A stretch of 64,000 nucleotides of DNA from Nonomuraea jiangxiensis (GTDB lineage Bacteria > Actinomycetota > Actinomycetes > Streptosporangiales > Streptosporangiaceae). The DNA is taken from contig NZ_FNDJ01000035.1 of the NCBI RefSeq assembly GCF_900099965.1, forward strand, positions 49,674-113,673. The letters are read 5' to 3'. The notes beneath the pieces are model-generated. The model saw only the letters and a program-made list of their open reading frames with translations. It was not told where the DNA came from and searched no databases. Of the stretch, positions 52,427-61,900 are shown piece after piece; position 1 is the stretch's first letter, and each line of letters opens with the position of its first letter. Position numbers and translations under genes: made by a program.

Positions 52427-53041
52427 TCATGGCCTCATGCCGTCGGGGAACCCGGTCCAGCGCAGGTCGGCCGGGAGGTGACTCATGTCGTTGAACATCA
52501 CGAGCGTCGGCGGCAGGCCGGCGCGGTAGTCGATGATCGTCAGTGCGGCGTTGGCGCTGTTCAGGCCGAGCCACCGCGATGGCGGCGCGTCCAGAGCGTG
52601 CCGCACCAGCCACGCGATCTGGTAGGCGTGCGTCACCAGAACCTCGTGGGTGTCGCGCCTGGTTCCTGTCGCGGTTGTGTCGGGGACCTTCGCGAACCGG
52701 GCCACCAGGGCCTCGGCGAGCTTCTGGCCCGAGGCCGCCTCGGCATCGTCGTAGCCGTCGAAGAAGCCGGCCCAGGATGGGGGTGTTTCGGCCGGTTGGG
52801 GAACGTAGGGCACATGGTCGATGAGTTCGGCGGCCTCGGCAACGGACGCGGTCTTCAGGTGGCGGGCGAGTTCGTGCGCGCTGGCTTCGGCGCGCGGTAG
52901 CGGAGAGTGCCACACGGCGTCGACCGGTAGGCCGGCGAGCCGTTCGCCCAGCAGGCCCGCCTGCCGGCGACCGATGTCGGTGAGGTTCCCGAATGCGTCG
53001 GCCGCGCCGTGTCGTGCCAGGTAGAGGTGTCGCGTGGTCAT
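52427..53041 (-). CDS. histidine phosphatase family protein
   Basis: A 204-residue phosphoglycerate-mutase-like phosphatase. The catalytic RHG is in HLYLARHGAADAFGNLTDIG, with WHSPLPRAEASAHELARHL and LVTHAYQIAWLVRHAL (second His) next. NSANAALTIIDY and PPTLVMFNDMSHLP are found at the end, as in this group. ATG 53041 is set by the strand before RHG; a longer frame to 53170 has no homology. Substrate unknown. Confidence 0.88.
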   Translation of the reverse strand: MTTRHLYLARHGAADAFGNLTDIGRRQAGLLGERLAGLPVDAVWHSPLPRAEASAHELARHLKTASVAEAAELIDHVPYVPQPAETPPSWAGFFDGYDDAEAASGQKLAEALVARFAKVPDTTATGTRRDTHEVLVTHAYQIAWLVRHALDAPPSRWLGLNSANAALTIIDYRAGLPPTLVMFNDMSHLPADLRWTGFPDGMRP

Positions 53042-53162
53042 GAACGGCTGGGACGCGGCGCCCGCCTGGGCGCGCTTCCCGTCTCCTTCCGATCCGTGGA
53101 TGACGTGGGTGTGGGTGCGGCTCTCGGGTGATGGCTTTCTGGCCGGAGATACGGAGGATCGG

Positions 53163-54401
53163 TCACGCATCGGCCGCCGTGATGGTGCCGGTGGTGCCGT
53201 CCATGGTGATGGTGCTGCCGTCGTGGAGTCTGCTCGTCGCGTTCGGGATGCCGAGGACCGCGGGGATGCCGTACTCGCGAGCGACGATCGCGGCGTGGGA
53301 GAGCACGCCTCCGGTTTCGGTGATGACGCCGGCCGCGATGCGCAGCAGTGGCGTCCAGGCGGGGTCGGTGAAGGGGCAGACGATGATGTCGCCAGGGTGT
53401 ACGCGTGTGAAGTCGCGGGGACCGCGGATGATCCTCGCGGGGCCGGTCACGACCCCGTGGCCGCCGGGTGTTCCGGTCAGCGTGGGCGCGGCGGCCGAGG
53501 TGCGGCCGGCAGGCGGAGGCCACGCCGGGGGTGCGGCGGTGACCGGCCGTGCCTGCAGGATCCAGGTACGGCCATCGGCCAAGGCCCACTCGACGTCCTG
53601 CGGTCCACCGCGTACGGCGGCGATCTCCTTACCCAGCTCGGCGAGCAGTTCGGCGGTCGCGTCGTCGATCGTCGGCCGGTCACGGGCACGGGTGGGCACA
53701 TCGGAGGTGACGAGCTGCCCGCCGCGCCGGTCAAGGCGGGTCCGCTTGTGGGCGACCATGCGGGATACCGACCCGTCCTCGGCGACGCGGTAGGCGTCAG
53801 GGGTGACCGTGCCACCGACGATGCTGGGGCCGAGCCCCCAGGACGCCTCGATGCGGATCGCGTCATGCGGCTCCGTGGGGGTGAACATGACCCCGGACAC
53901 CTCGGCGTCCAGATGGCGTTGCACGAGGACGGCCATGACGAGATCGTCGAAGGGCCGGCCGGAGGCGTCCCGGTAGTCGATGGCGCGCGAGGTGAACAGC
54001 GAGGCCCAGCAGGCGCGTATGGCGGCGGTGACCGCGCCGACTCCGCGCACGGCGAGAAAGCTGTCGTGCTGACCGGCCGCCGACGTCTGGCCGGTGTCCT
54101 CATGCGCGGCGGATGATCTCACCGCGACGGGCGGATCGCCGAGCTCGTCGAGCGCGCGTCGGAGCGCGTCGATCAGGGTGGCGGGGACCGGGCGGGCCTC
54201 GATCGCCCGCCGCACGGCGTCGACATGGTCCGGCTCGCCGGCGAACCGCTCGAGGTCCAGGTCGCGAACGGCGGCGCGATAAGCGGCGAACGGCACGACG
54301 AAGCCGTCGGGAACCGGCAGTCCCGCGCGAAGCAGCGCGCCGAGCGCACCGGCCTTGCCCCCGCACGTATCGGCGTCCGCCGACATGAGGGGTACGATCA
54401 T
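53163..54401 (-). CDS. two-domain PEP-synthase / rifampin-phosphotransferase-like protein
   Basis: A 412-residue protein with the ATP-grasp nucleotide domain of PEP synthases (GGKAGALGALLRAGLPVPDG, VAVRSSAAHEDTGQTSAAGQ, VQRHLDAEVSGVMFTPTEPH, VEWALADGRTWILQARPV). Directly after it comes the swivelling phosphohistidine domain (GDIIVCPFTDPAWTPLLRIA, GGVLSHAAIVAREYGIPAVL with His369). Rifampin phosphotransferase has a roughly 400-residue drug-binding domain between these; here it is missing. No C-terminal PEP/pyruvate-binding barrel exists either. The protein could transfer phosphate from ATP to an unknown acceptor or partner. It is divergent from the DNA-binding pair at 54452. Confidence 0.88.
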   Translation of the reverse strand: MIVPLMSADADTCGGKAGALGALLRAGLPVPDGFVVPFAAYRAAVRDLDLERFAGEPDHVDAVRRAIEARPVPATLIDALRRALDELGDPPVAVRSSAAHEDTGQTSAAGQHDSFLAVRGVGAVTAAIRACWASLFTSRAIDYRDASGRPFDDLVMAVLVQRHLDAEVSGVMFTPTEPHDAIRIEASWGLGPSIVGGTVTPDAYRVAEDGSVSRMVAHKRTRLDRRGGQLVTSDVPTRARDRPTIDDATAELLAELGKEIAAVRGGPQDVEWALADGRTWILQARPVTAAPPAWPPPAGRTSAAAPTLTGTPGGHGVVTGPARIIRGPRDFTRVHPGDIIVCPFTDPAWTPLLRIAAGVITETGGVLSHAAIVAREYGIPAVLGIPNATSRLHDGSTITMDGTTGTITAADA

Positions 54402-54451
54402 CCGCCCCGCCTTTCAACGAAAGATTGACAACAATTTCTTGATTGTGGATC
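54402..54451. promoter_or_regulatory. divergent promoter/operator
   Basis: The 50-base gap is A/T-rich. ACAAT and ATTGT form an inverted repeat around TTCTTG (54431-54446), and TTGACA at 54425-54430 looks like a -35 box for the rightward gene. One of the two DNA-binding proteins next door is the natural candidate to bind here. Confidence 0.45.
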
Positions 54452-54856
54452 ATGAAGGGTATGTCACGCAAGCAGGACATCACTCACACCGGGCGCGCGG
54501 ACCACGCCCAGGCCGACCGTGAGCACGACGCGAGCGAACGCCTTCTGCGCCTGGGCGCGGACGCGCTCGACGCCCGTCCGTGGCGCCCCTCGCCGGCCCC
54601 GCCATCGGCGGTCGACCTCGTCCAGTTCGCCGTCTGGCGCAACGCCGACCTGGATCCGGAGGACGCCCTGAGCGCGCTGGCTCTCCTGCCCGCCGCGCGC
54701 GCCGAAGTCGAAGGACTCGAATCAGCCCTGCTGTTCATCGCCCGCGGCGCCGGACTGACCTGGGCGCAGATGGCGAACGCGATGGGATTCAACTCCCCCC
54801 AGGCGTGCCAGCAGCACTACACCCGCCTGACGGCGCGACAGGACGCCGACCGGTGA
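54452..54856 (+). CDS. small helix-turn-helix DNA-binding protein
   Basis: A 134-residue protein. The C-terminal half has a clear helix-turn-helix, GAGLTWAQMANAMGFNSPQA followed by CQQHYTRL. The first 50 residues are charged and disordered, and the middle SAVDLVQFAVWRNADLDPED is a helical pair. Starts at 54452 and 54461 are both possible. It is coupled to the next gene (GTGA) and divergent from the PEP-synthase-like gene. It probably regulates this locus. Confidence 0.75.
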   Translation: MKGMSRKQDITHTGRADHAQADREHDASERLLRLGADALDARPWRPSPAPPSAVDLVQFAVWRNADLDPEDALSALALLPAARAEVEGLESALLFIARGAGLTWAQMANAMGFNSPQACQQHYTRLTARQDADR

Positions 54857-55488
54857 CGCGCGACTCTCCGCCGGGCCTGCTGGTCCTGCACGCGGTGCGC
54901 ATCCTCGGGTTCGCGGACACCCCGATGGTCGCGCAGCGGTACGGGCTCGATGCGGCCCAGACGGAAGAGCTGCTGCGCGATTACGAGGCGTGCGGCTGGG
55001 CCGGGCATGCCGCCTTCGCCGGCACCGCGGGCTGGTCGCTGACCGAACCGGGCCGGGCCGAGAACGAGCGCCTGCTCGCGGCCGAGCTCGCACGCGTCGG
55101 CGGTGCCGGCGAGGTCCGGGACGTCTACCGCGAGTTCCTCCCGCTGAACGCCCTCCTGTTACGGGCCTGCACCGACTGGCAACTCCGGCCCACCCCCGGC
55201 GACCGGCTCGCCGTCAATGACCACCGCGATCCCGTCTGGGACGCCGGGGTCCTCCACGAGCTCGCCGGCATCTCCCGCGCACTCACGCCGCTGGCCGACC
55301 GGCTCGGGAGCGTCCTGACCCGGTTGCGCGGATACGACACCCGATTCACCGCGGCCCTGACGCGCGCCAGGGGCGGGGAAAGCGCCTGGGTGGACCGCAC
55401 CGACGTCGACTCCTGCCATCGCGTCTGGTTCCAGCTCCACGAAGACCTCATCGCCACGCTCGGCCTCGACCGGCACACGCAACCTTGA
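54853..55488 (+). CDS. winged-helix-type regulator, coupled
   Basis: A 211-residue protein starting at GTG inside the previous stop. The N-terminal part is a winged helix (LLVLHAVRILGFADTPMVAQ, RYGLDAAQTEELLRDYEACG, GTAGWSLTEPGRAENERLLA). The C-terminal domain is helical with DVYREFLPLNALLLRACTDW, RAGGESAWVD-like GGESAWVDRTDVDSCHRVWF and QLHEDLIATLG. Actinobacterial proteins of this shape often accompany the PEP-synthase-like gene. A regulator role is inferred from the fold. Confidence 0.75.
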   Translation: MTRDSPPGLLVLHAVRILGFADTPMVAQRYGLDAAQTEELLRDYEACGWAGHAAFAGTAGWSLTEPGRAENERLLAAELARVGGAGEVRDVYREFLPLNALLLRACTDWQLRPTPGDRLAVNDHRDPVWDAGVLHELAGISRALTPLADRLGSVLTRLRGYDTRFTAALTRARGGESAWVDRTDVDSCHRVWFQLHEDLIATLGLDRHTQP

Positions 55489-55661
55489 CCGACTGGCCGG
55501 CCTGCGCATCTCGTGGTGGCCGAGGACGTTCATCGCGACCAGCGTGCCGCAGGTGGGGCGGGAGCGTGGGCTGGAGCGGCATTGGTGTTCATGTCCGGAA
55601 CGTCGCATAGTGAGCGCCATGAGTTCCCGTTCGATGGCCTGCCTGGACAGAGGTGATTACC

Positions 55662-56912
55662 GTGCGCAGAGTCTCCCGGGCCGTGTGGAGGGCCGGCCTC
55701 ATGGCCGCCGTGATCGGCCTGCCGGGGCCGGTGAGTCCTGCCCAGGCGGCGGCCGCGCGACCGGCTCTGGCGGGTGACGTCAACGGGGACGGGCGTGCCG
55801 ACGTGATCGCGGGCATGCACCTGCTGGCAGTGAAGGGCAGGAGCGAGGCCGGCGGGGTGGTCGTCTACTTCGGCGGCCCGGCGAAGGTGTCCGCCACGGG
55901 GCGGATCGTCACCCTCACCACGCCCGTCGCCAGGGAGAATCTCGGGCGTACGCTCGCCACGGGCGACTTCGACCGGGACGGCTATGCCGATGTCCTGACC
56001 TCGGCCCGCGGCAGGCTCGTGGCCTTCCACGGCTCGAAGGCGGGGCTGCGCGGCGACGCGGCCACGGTGATCCCCTGGCCGGTCACCGCGCCCGCGATGG
56101 CCGCCGCCGACTTCGACGGTGACGGCTACGGGGACGTGGCCGTCACCGGGAACAAACAGGTCGTCGTGCTGCGCGGCGGCGAACACGGCCTGCGCCCGTC
56201 CGGACGGCTGGCCGACGGCGCCCCGCGGTTCGGCGCGGAACTGGCCGCCGGGGACGTGAACGGCGACCGGCTGCCCGACCTCGTGACCACCGAACACCGG
56301 GTGGCCTACCCCGACCCCGTCGGGCCACAGCGGATCACGGTCGTGCCCGGCTCCCGTTCGGGACTCTCGCTGTCACGCGCCTGGTCGATCACCCCGGCCG
56401 AGCGCGCCGCCCGCGATCTCGCCGTCGGCGACGTCAACGGCGACCGCCTGGCCGACCTGGTCCGGATCACCTCGGCCGGCGGGGAGACGTTCGGGGTGGT
56501 CGTCCAGCTCAGCCGGGGCACCGGCTTCGCCCCCGCGCAGACATTGACGTACGGCGAGGACCACCCCGCAGGCGTAGGCCTCGGCGACATCACCGGGGAC
56601 GGCCGCGCCGACCTGGCCGTTCACCTCTCCAACGGCAACCACGACCACGCGGTCCTCCACCCCGGCACCGTGACCGGCGTCACCAACCAACCGGCCCGCC
56701 GCTACTCCCACGACACCTACGAGACCGGATACGGCACGAGCCTGCGCCTGGCCGACGTCCGCGGCGACCGCCGCGCCGACCTCATCGCCGGTCTCCCCGG
56801 CGTGTACGGCACCGGCGAACTGGAGGTCCTCCCCGAGGGCCGCGGCGAGACCCGCCAGCGCCTGTCCACCAAGGCCACCCCCAACGGCCTCGGCCGGAGC
56901 CAGCCCTCCTGA
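55662..56912 (+). CDS. secreted FG-GAP/VCBS-repeat protein
   Basis: A 416-residue exported protein with a Sec signal (AVWRAGLMAAVIGLPGP, cleavage near AQAAA). It has about six FG-GAP repeats, each with a calcium-binding DxNxDxxxD loop: GDVNGDGRADVI, GDFDRDGYADVL, ADFDGDGYGDVA, GDVNGDRLPDLV, GDVNGDRLADLV, GDITGDGRADLA. A final GDRRADLIAGLPG repeat is less perfect. This predicts an integrin-alpha-like beta propeller on the outside of the cell, role unknown. GTG 55662 is chosen because AGAGG sits 8 bases upstream; GTG 55653 overlaps that site. Confidence 0.87.
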   Translation: MRRVSRAVWRAGLMAAVIGLPGPVSPAQAAAARPALAGDVNGDGRADVIAGMHLLAVKGRSEAGGVVVYFGGPAKVSATGRIVTLTTPVARENLGRTLATGDFDRDGYADVLTSARGRLVAFHGSKAGLRGDAATVIPWPVTAPAMAAADFDGDGYGDVAVTGNKQVVVLRGGEHGLRPSGRLADGAPRFGAELAAGDVNGDRLPDLVTTEHRVAYPDPVGPQRITVVPGSRSGLSLSRAWSITPAERAARDLAVGDVNGDRLADLVRITSAGGETFGVVVQLSRGTGFAPAQTLTYGEDHPAGVGLGDITGDGRADLAVHLSNGNHDHAVLHPGTVTGVTNQPARRYSHDTYETGYGTSLRLADVRGDRRADLIAGLPGVYGTGELEVLPEGRGETRQRLSTKATPNGLGRSQPS

Positions 56913-57144
56913 CTCCCCCGACCTGGACTGAACGAACGCCCGCCGACGAGCGGCCCCGCGAGCCGTTCCGCCAGGGAAGGAAGCCCTGGAGAGTACGGCC
57001 CGCGCAGGTGACCCCGCTCGCGATGGACATCGAACCCGCTTTGTAAGATCATCGCGACGTTGACCGTGCGACTGGGTCCCGGCGTGCTCGCCGACTTGCG
57101 CTCCGGCAGCCGGTGCGATCGCCGGACCGACCGGAGGGGGCGCC

Positions 57145-60009
57145 ATGGCGGATGGTGGGCTGACCGGATCGGCATCCGTGCCTCCCTCCCCGCCCGCGCT
57201 GGTCGGGCGGGCCGGCGAACTCGCCCGCGTCGAGGAGGCCGTCGCCGGCGGATGCCGTCTGGTCCTCATCGACGGCGAGCCGGGCATGGGCAAGACCCGG
57301 CTGCTGGAGCACCTGGTCGAGCGGGCGCACGCGGCCGGGCGCACCGTGCTCGCCGGCAGCGCCACCGAGTTCGAGAGCCTCGTCCCGTTCGGCATGTACG
57401 TGGACGCCTTCACCCGGCTGTCCGACGAGTACGGCGCCCCGCGCGGAACGCCGGCCGGCGACCTGGCCGAGGCGGCACTGCGTACGTTGTTGTCGATGGG
57501 CGGGACGAGCGACGGCGACACCGTCCGGGCCCGTTTGGATCGCTACCACACCTATCGAGGCATTCGAGCGTTCCTGTCCCACCTGGCCGCCGACCGGGGC
57601 GCCGTACTGGCGCTCGACGACCTGCACTGGGCGGACGCCCCGTCGCTCGAACTGACCGAGTTCCTGCTGCGCCGCCCGCCGGTCGGGTTGCTGCTGGCGA
57701 TCGGCTGCCGATCGGATCTGATCCCTTCGATGGTCGGCGACGCCGTCGCCCGGCGGGATCCCCGCGTCATCCGGCTGAGTCTGGCCCCGCTCGACGAGGG
57801 AGCGGTGGCGTCGCTGATGCCGGCCGATGTGGGCCCGCGCCGGCGTCGGCTGCTGCACCGGGTCAGCGGCGGCAATCCGCTCTTCCTGCGGGCACTCCTG
57901 GACGCCGGCGACACCACGCTGACCGAACTGGCCGACGGCAGGCCCGGGGCCGCGCTCGCACTTGAGCAGACGTTGCTGGCGGTGCTGCGCAGGGAGCTGG
58001 ACCGGCTCACCCCCACCGGCCGCCGGGCGGCCCACGCGGCGGCGGTCTCCGGCGAGCTCGCCTCGCTCCTCGTCATCTCCCACGTCGCGGAGCTGGACGC
58101 CGCGACGGCAGCCGCCGCCGTGGACGAGCTCTGCAGACAGGGGCTCGGCACGCTGGCGGGCGCGCGGTTCGTGTTCCGCCATCCACTCGTACGCGCCGCC
58201 GCCTACGACACGTGCGGGCCCGGCTGGCGCATCGCCGCCCACGCCCGGGTCGCCGACTACCTGCGCCGCAACGACGGGTCCCTGGCGTTGCTGGCCCACC
58301 ACACCGAGCGGTGCGCCGAGCACGGCGACGAGGAGGCCGCCAGGACGCTGGGCGAGGCGGGCATCGCGTACGTGGACTCGGCGCCCGCCACCGCCGTGCG
58401 GCTGCTGAGCGACGCCCTGCGCCTGCTGCCCGAACGCGACGACCTGGTGCCGTACCGGGGCCATCTGCTCACCTGGCTGGCCCGGGGCACGGCGCCGGGC
58501 TCGCTGACGGAGGCCCGGAGGATCCTGCAGGAGGTCATCCACCTGCCGCATGACGTCGCCACGGCGGCGGTGGCCTTCTCCTCGGTGATATCGCGGCTGC
58601 TCGGCCGGCTCGACGAGGCGCGCGCCCTGCTGAGCGCGCACGCCCGCCGGGCCGGGCAGGACCCGCGCGTGCGCGCCCCGCTCCTGGTCGAGGTGGCCGC
58701 CGTTGCCGTGTTGCGCGCGGATCCCGAGGGGGCGCGCCGGCATGCGCTGGAGGCCATCGGGCTGCTCGCCAAGGCGGCCGATCCGACGCTCGGCGCCGCG
58801 GCGTACGCCCTGCTGGCCCTGGCGTGCCTGCAGGACGGCGACGTCGCCGCCGCGCGTTCGCACAGCAGGCGGGCCGGGTGGCTGATGGACAGCGCGCCGG
58901 ACACCGCCCTCGCGACGCACGTGGAGCTCGTCGCGGCGCTCTCCTGGGGCGAGACCTGCCTGGAGCGGCCCGCCGACGCGGAGCGCCACCTGGACCGGGG
59001 CATCGACCTGGCGAGGATGTCCGGCCGCAGCAACGACATGCCGTACCTGCTGATCGCCCAGGCCCACCGCAAGGCTCGGGGCGGCCGCCTGGCGGAGGCC
59101 ATCGACGCCGCGGAACACGCCGCCGCCGCCTCCGAGTACATCCGCAGCAGCGAGACCCTGGCGATGGCCCGATGCGTCATGCTGCTGCCGGTGCTGTGGC
59201 GGCACGGCGTCCGCCCGGCCATGGAACTCGCCGACCAGCTCACCGACGCCGCTCCCGGCTCGGCGTGGTGGCTGGCCATGGCGCACGTGGCCGTGGCCAG
59301 GGTCCGCCTGGCCGCCGGCCGTACCCGGGTGCACGCGCCGCCGCTGCCGCCGGCCCTGTCCAGCGACACCGAGGTGGAACGGCTGGCGGTGCAGTCGCTC
59401 CAGGCCGGCGCGGACGGTGACGTCGGGACCGCGCTCGCCCGGTCGGCCGGGGCGCTCGCCGCCGCGGCGGGCGGTCCCGCCTATCACCTCGGGATCGCGT
59501 ACGACGCCCGGGCCCGCGCGCTGTGCCACCGGGACGAACTGGACGAAGCCGCGGCAGCGGCCGAGATCGCCGCCGAGCGGTTCGCCGAGAGCGGTGCCGC
59601 CGCCGAACGCGGCCTGGCGCATCAACTGCTCGCCGACGTCCACGGCCGCATGGGCGACGTGGCGCGATGCCGTACCGAACTCGGCCGGGCCAAGGCCGCC
59701 TACAAGGAGTCGGGCGCGGACTGGCTGGCCGGCCGGCTCGCGCGGGAGGAGCGGCGCCTGGCCGCGCGGGGCCCCCGGTACGCGGCGCGGCAGAGCGCCG
59801 GTCCGCCGCCGCTGACCGCTCGGGAGCGGCAGGTGGCCGAACTCGTCAGCCAGGGACTGACCAACCGGGAGGTCGCCCAGCATCTCCAGGTCAGCCAGAA
59901 GACGGTGGAGACCCACGTCGCGCGCATCTTCAGCAAGTACGACGTGCGCTCCCGGGTGGCGCTGGCCCGGCGGCTGGCGAGCCGGGAGGATCTCCCGGTC
60001 GCCGAGTAG
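57145..60009 (+). CDS. LAL-type LuxR-family regulator
   Basis: A 954-residue regulator. The AAA/STAND module has Walker A LVLIDGEPGMGKTRLLEHLV near residue 45, Walker B AVLALDDLHWADAPSLELTE and SGGNPLFLRALLDAG. A long TPR-like middle follows. The C-terminal GerE domain is LTARERQVAELVSQGLTNRE then SQKTVETHVARIFSKYDVRS. The ATP motif is intact. LAL regulators often activate secondary metabolite or sugar pathways; none is visible close by. A stem-loop follows the stop. Confidence 0.92.
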   Translation: MADGGLTGSASVPPSPPALVGRAGELARVEEAVAGGCRLVLIDGEPGMGKTRLLEHLVERAHAAGRTVLAGSATEFESLVPFGMYVDAFTRLSDEYGAPRGTPAGDLAEAALRTLLSMGGTSDGDTVRARLDRYHTYRGIRAFLSHLAADRGAVLALDDLHWADAPSLELTEFLLRRPPVGLLLAIGCRSDLIPSMVGDAVARRDPRVIRLSLAPLDEGAVASLMPADVGPRRRRLLHRVSGGNPLFLRALLDAGDTTLTELADGRPGAALALEQTLLAVLRRELDRLTPTGRRAAHAAAVSGELASLLVISHVAELDAATAAAAVDELCRQGLGTLAGARFVFRHPLVRAAAYDTCGPGWRIAAHARVADYLRRNDGSLALLAHHTERCAEHGDEEAARTLGEAGIAYVDSAPATAVRLLSDALRLLPERDDLVPYRGHLLTWLARGTAPGSLTEARRILQEVIHLPHDVATAAVAFSSVISRLLGRLDEARALLSAHARRAGQDPRVRAPLLVEVAAVAVLRADPEGARRHALEAIGLLAKAADPTLGAAAYALLALACLQDGDVAAARSHSRRAGWLMDSAPDTALATHVELVAALSWGETCLERPADAERHLDRGIDLARMSGRSNDMPYLLIAQAHRKARGGRLAEAIDAAEHAAAASEYIRSSETLAMARCVMLLPVLWRHGVRPAMELADQLTDAAPGSAWWLAMAHVAVARVRLAAGRTRVHAPPLPPALSSDTEVERLAVQSLQAGADGDVGTALARSAGALAAAAGGPAYHLGIAYDARARALCHRDELDEAAAAAEIAAERFAESGAAAERGLAHQLLADVHGRMGDVARCRTELGRAKAAYKESGADWLAGRLAREERRLAARGPRYAARQSAGPPPLTARERQVAELVSQGLTNREVAQHLQVSQKTVETHVARIFSKYDVRSRVALARRLASREDLPVAE

Positions 60010-60023
60010 CCCGCCGGGGCCGT

Positions 60024-60054
60024 GCCGCCGGGCGGTACTCGCCCGCCCGGCGGC
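60024..60054. terminator. stem-loop between convergent genes
   Basis: GCCGCCGGGCG and CGCCCGGCGGC form a perfect 11-bp stem with a 9-base loop, 15 bases after the LAL stop and 29 bases beyond the SGNH hydrolase stop. Suitable for both directions. Confidence 0.6.
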
Positions 60055-60082
60055 GGTGGTCGCCGGTGTCAGCCGGTGCCGA

Positions 60083-61900
60083 TCATTCCGGGAGCGGACC
60101 GCCGTTCAACCACGCCTCTCCCTGCTCGCGGAGGGCCTCCGGGTCGACCTTCTCGCCCTTGACGCAAGGGTCGTCGTCCACGGTCCGGTTGAAGTGGATC
60201 CAGGTCAGCTCGATGGGGGTTTGCAGGTTGCCGCCCCTCAGCACGGACGTGGAGACCGCCACGGTCCGCTGGTAGGGATCCACGGCCGTGAGCGCGCAGG
60301 GGTCCCCGGTGGCGGTGTTGCCGATGCCGCCGTCCGGCGGGACGCCGGACGGGGCGCTGCTGTAGGTGGCCGAAATCCAGGTCGACGTCGATACCCCACC
60401 ACCCGGCGCGCCGCCGCCAGGGCCGCCGACCGTCGGAGCTCCCGGTACCGGCGCCAGGGGGATCGGGTTCAGCAGCACCTCCAACGGCACCGAGATGTCG
60501 CCATCTGTGTCGATGTAGTGGCAGATGCTGTCGATGGAGGCTCCATCACACAGCTTGTCGGTGTTTTCGACTGCCCACTCGTCGAATTCCCGTTCGGCGT
60601 CCGGGTCATCGGCGGAGGCTTGCGCGTTGGTGACGACGCGGTTGAAGTCGGGACCGTTCGGGAAGAAGCCCGAGAACCTTTCGGCCATCCAGGTCGCCAG
60701 CGCCCGGCCGATGGCCACGGAACCGCGCTCATTGGGGTGGAAGCTCTCCTGGAGCCCGTTGAAGATCCGGCCCTGCCGCAGCAGGTCGTTCCGGGCTATC
60801 ACGCCGTTGAAGTACGAGTCCGGCTGGCCGATCTCGTGACCGGCCACCACGCTGGTGCCGTTCGGCCCCGCCGTGTTCGGGTCGAACACGTGCACCTGGA
60901 CCTGCGGGAACCTCGCCCGGAACCGCTGGACCGCGTCCTGGATCGCCTTGTTCACCGCGACGATGTACGGATAGAGCTGGTCCATGGCCGGGCCGCCGAT
61001 GTGCTTGTACGTGGTGTTGCCGGACGGCTTGACGGCCAGCGGGTAGAGCGCCACGATGATCTCCGCGTGGTCCGTGGCGTCCTTCACGTTCACCAGGCCC
61101 TGTTCGACGTTCGCCGAGACCTGCCCCATCGTCTGCAGCAACTGCTGCACCTTGAGATGGACGGCGCGTGCCTGAGCCCTGCGGCTGTCGATGTAGTTGT
61201 CGGTGAGCAGGGTCGAGTAGTAGGCCATGAGCATGGTCTTCATCAGCGGCCCGAAGTCGGCGTCGTTGCCGCCGAGCCCGAAGTAGACGATGTTGGTGTC
61301 CCGGGGGACGCCCGCCAGCTGGGCGACGTTCTTCACCTCCCTGATGTCGGTATGATCCTCGTCCTCGAACTGCACCTCCTTCAGGTGTCTGACCTCGGCC
61401 CCTGATGACGCGTTGAAGTAGAGGCGGTCGCCATTCCACTCGGTGCGAATCTTGTCGGGCTCGACGGTGTACTGGCTGTTGTGATAGGTCGCTTCCAGAT
61501 AGGACCAGGCCAGATGGGGTGGTGCGTAGCCGCTCTGGTGCCGCCAGTCCTCGGAGCCGTCCACCATCCTGACGTACTGGTGATTGGTGGTCGCGCCTTC
61601 ACCACTGGTGTAACTGTCGCCGACCACCACCATCTTCAACGGGATCCGGGGCACGCAGAACCCCGTACACGTCGATGGGTCGGTGGGCGTCGGGGACGGC
61701 GGTCTGAACGTCGGGGGCGGGAAGGTCGGTGGGGGCGGTTGGAGGGTCGGCCGGATGGTCGGGCGGGTGGTGGGGAAGATCGAGCCGTTGGCGCCCGCCG
61801 GGGTGCTGATCACGGTGATCGCGGCGAGCACGGTCACGAGCCCGATCAGGATCGCCCACCAGTGCGTGAGCCGTCGCCATAACCGGCGCGGAGGTCGCAT
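60083..61900 (-). CDS. secreted SGNH/GDSL hydrolase
   Basis: A 605-residue extracellular esterase/lipase-type protein. The N-terminus has RRLTHWWAILIGLVTVLA then AAITVISTPAGAN as signal or anchor, followed by a proline/threonine linker (TRPTIRPTLQPPPPTFPPP). Block I of the SGNH fold is MVVVGDSYTSGEGA, block III VYFGLGGNDADFG and block V ESFHPNERGSVAIG with the catalytic His. The C-terminal region after about residue 455 is a separate glycine-rich then beta domain of unknown role. The start at 61900 has AAGGAG 8 bases upstream. It is the only gene of its unit. Confidence 0.87.
   Translation of the reverse strand: MRPPRRLWRRLTHWWAILIGLVTVLAAITVISTPAGANGSIFPTTRPTIRPTLQPPPPTFPPPTFRPPSPTPTDPSTCTGFCVPRIPLKMVVVGDSYTSGEGATTNHQYVRMVDGSEDWRHQSGYAPPHLAWSYLEATYHNSQYTVEPDKIRTEWNGDRLYFNASSGAEVRHLKEVQFEDEDHTDIREVKNVAQLAGVPRDTNIVYFGLGGNDADFGPLMKTMLMAYYSTLLTDNYIDSRRAQARAVHLKVQQLLQTMGQVSANVEQGLVNVKDATDHAEIIVALYPLAVKPSGNTTYKHIGGPAMDQLYPYIVAVNKAIQDAVQRFRARFPQVQVHVFDPNTAGPNGTSVVAGHEIGQPDSYFNGVIARNDLLRQGRIFNGLQESFHPNERGSVAIGRALATWMAERFSGFFPNGPDFNRVVTNAQASADDPDAEREFDEWAVENTDKLCDGASIDSICHYIDTDGDISVPLEVLLNPIPLAPVPGAPTVGGPGGGAPGGGVSTSTWISATYSSAPSGVPPDGGIGNTATGDPCALTAVDPYQRTVAVSTSVLRGGNLQTPIELTWIHFNRTVDDDPCVKGEKVDPEALREQGEAWLNGGPLPE

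Noticed and set aside
57049..59916. 955-codon minus-strand frame
   Set aside because: Antisense to the LAL regulator, which has intact Walker and GerE motifs on the plus strand.
60056..61405. 449-codon plus-strand frame
   Set aside because: Antisense to the SGNH hydrolase, whose catalytic blocks are on the minus strand.
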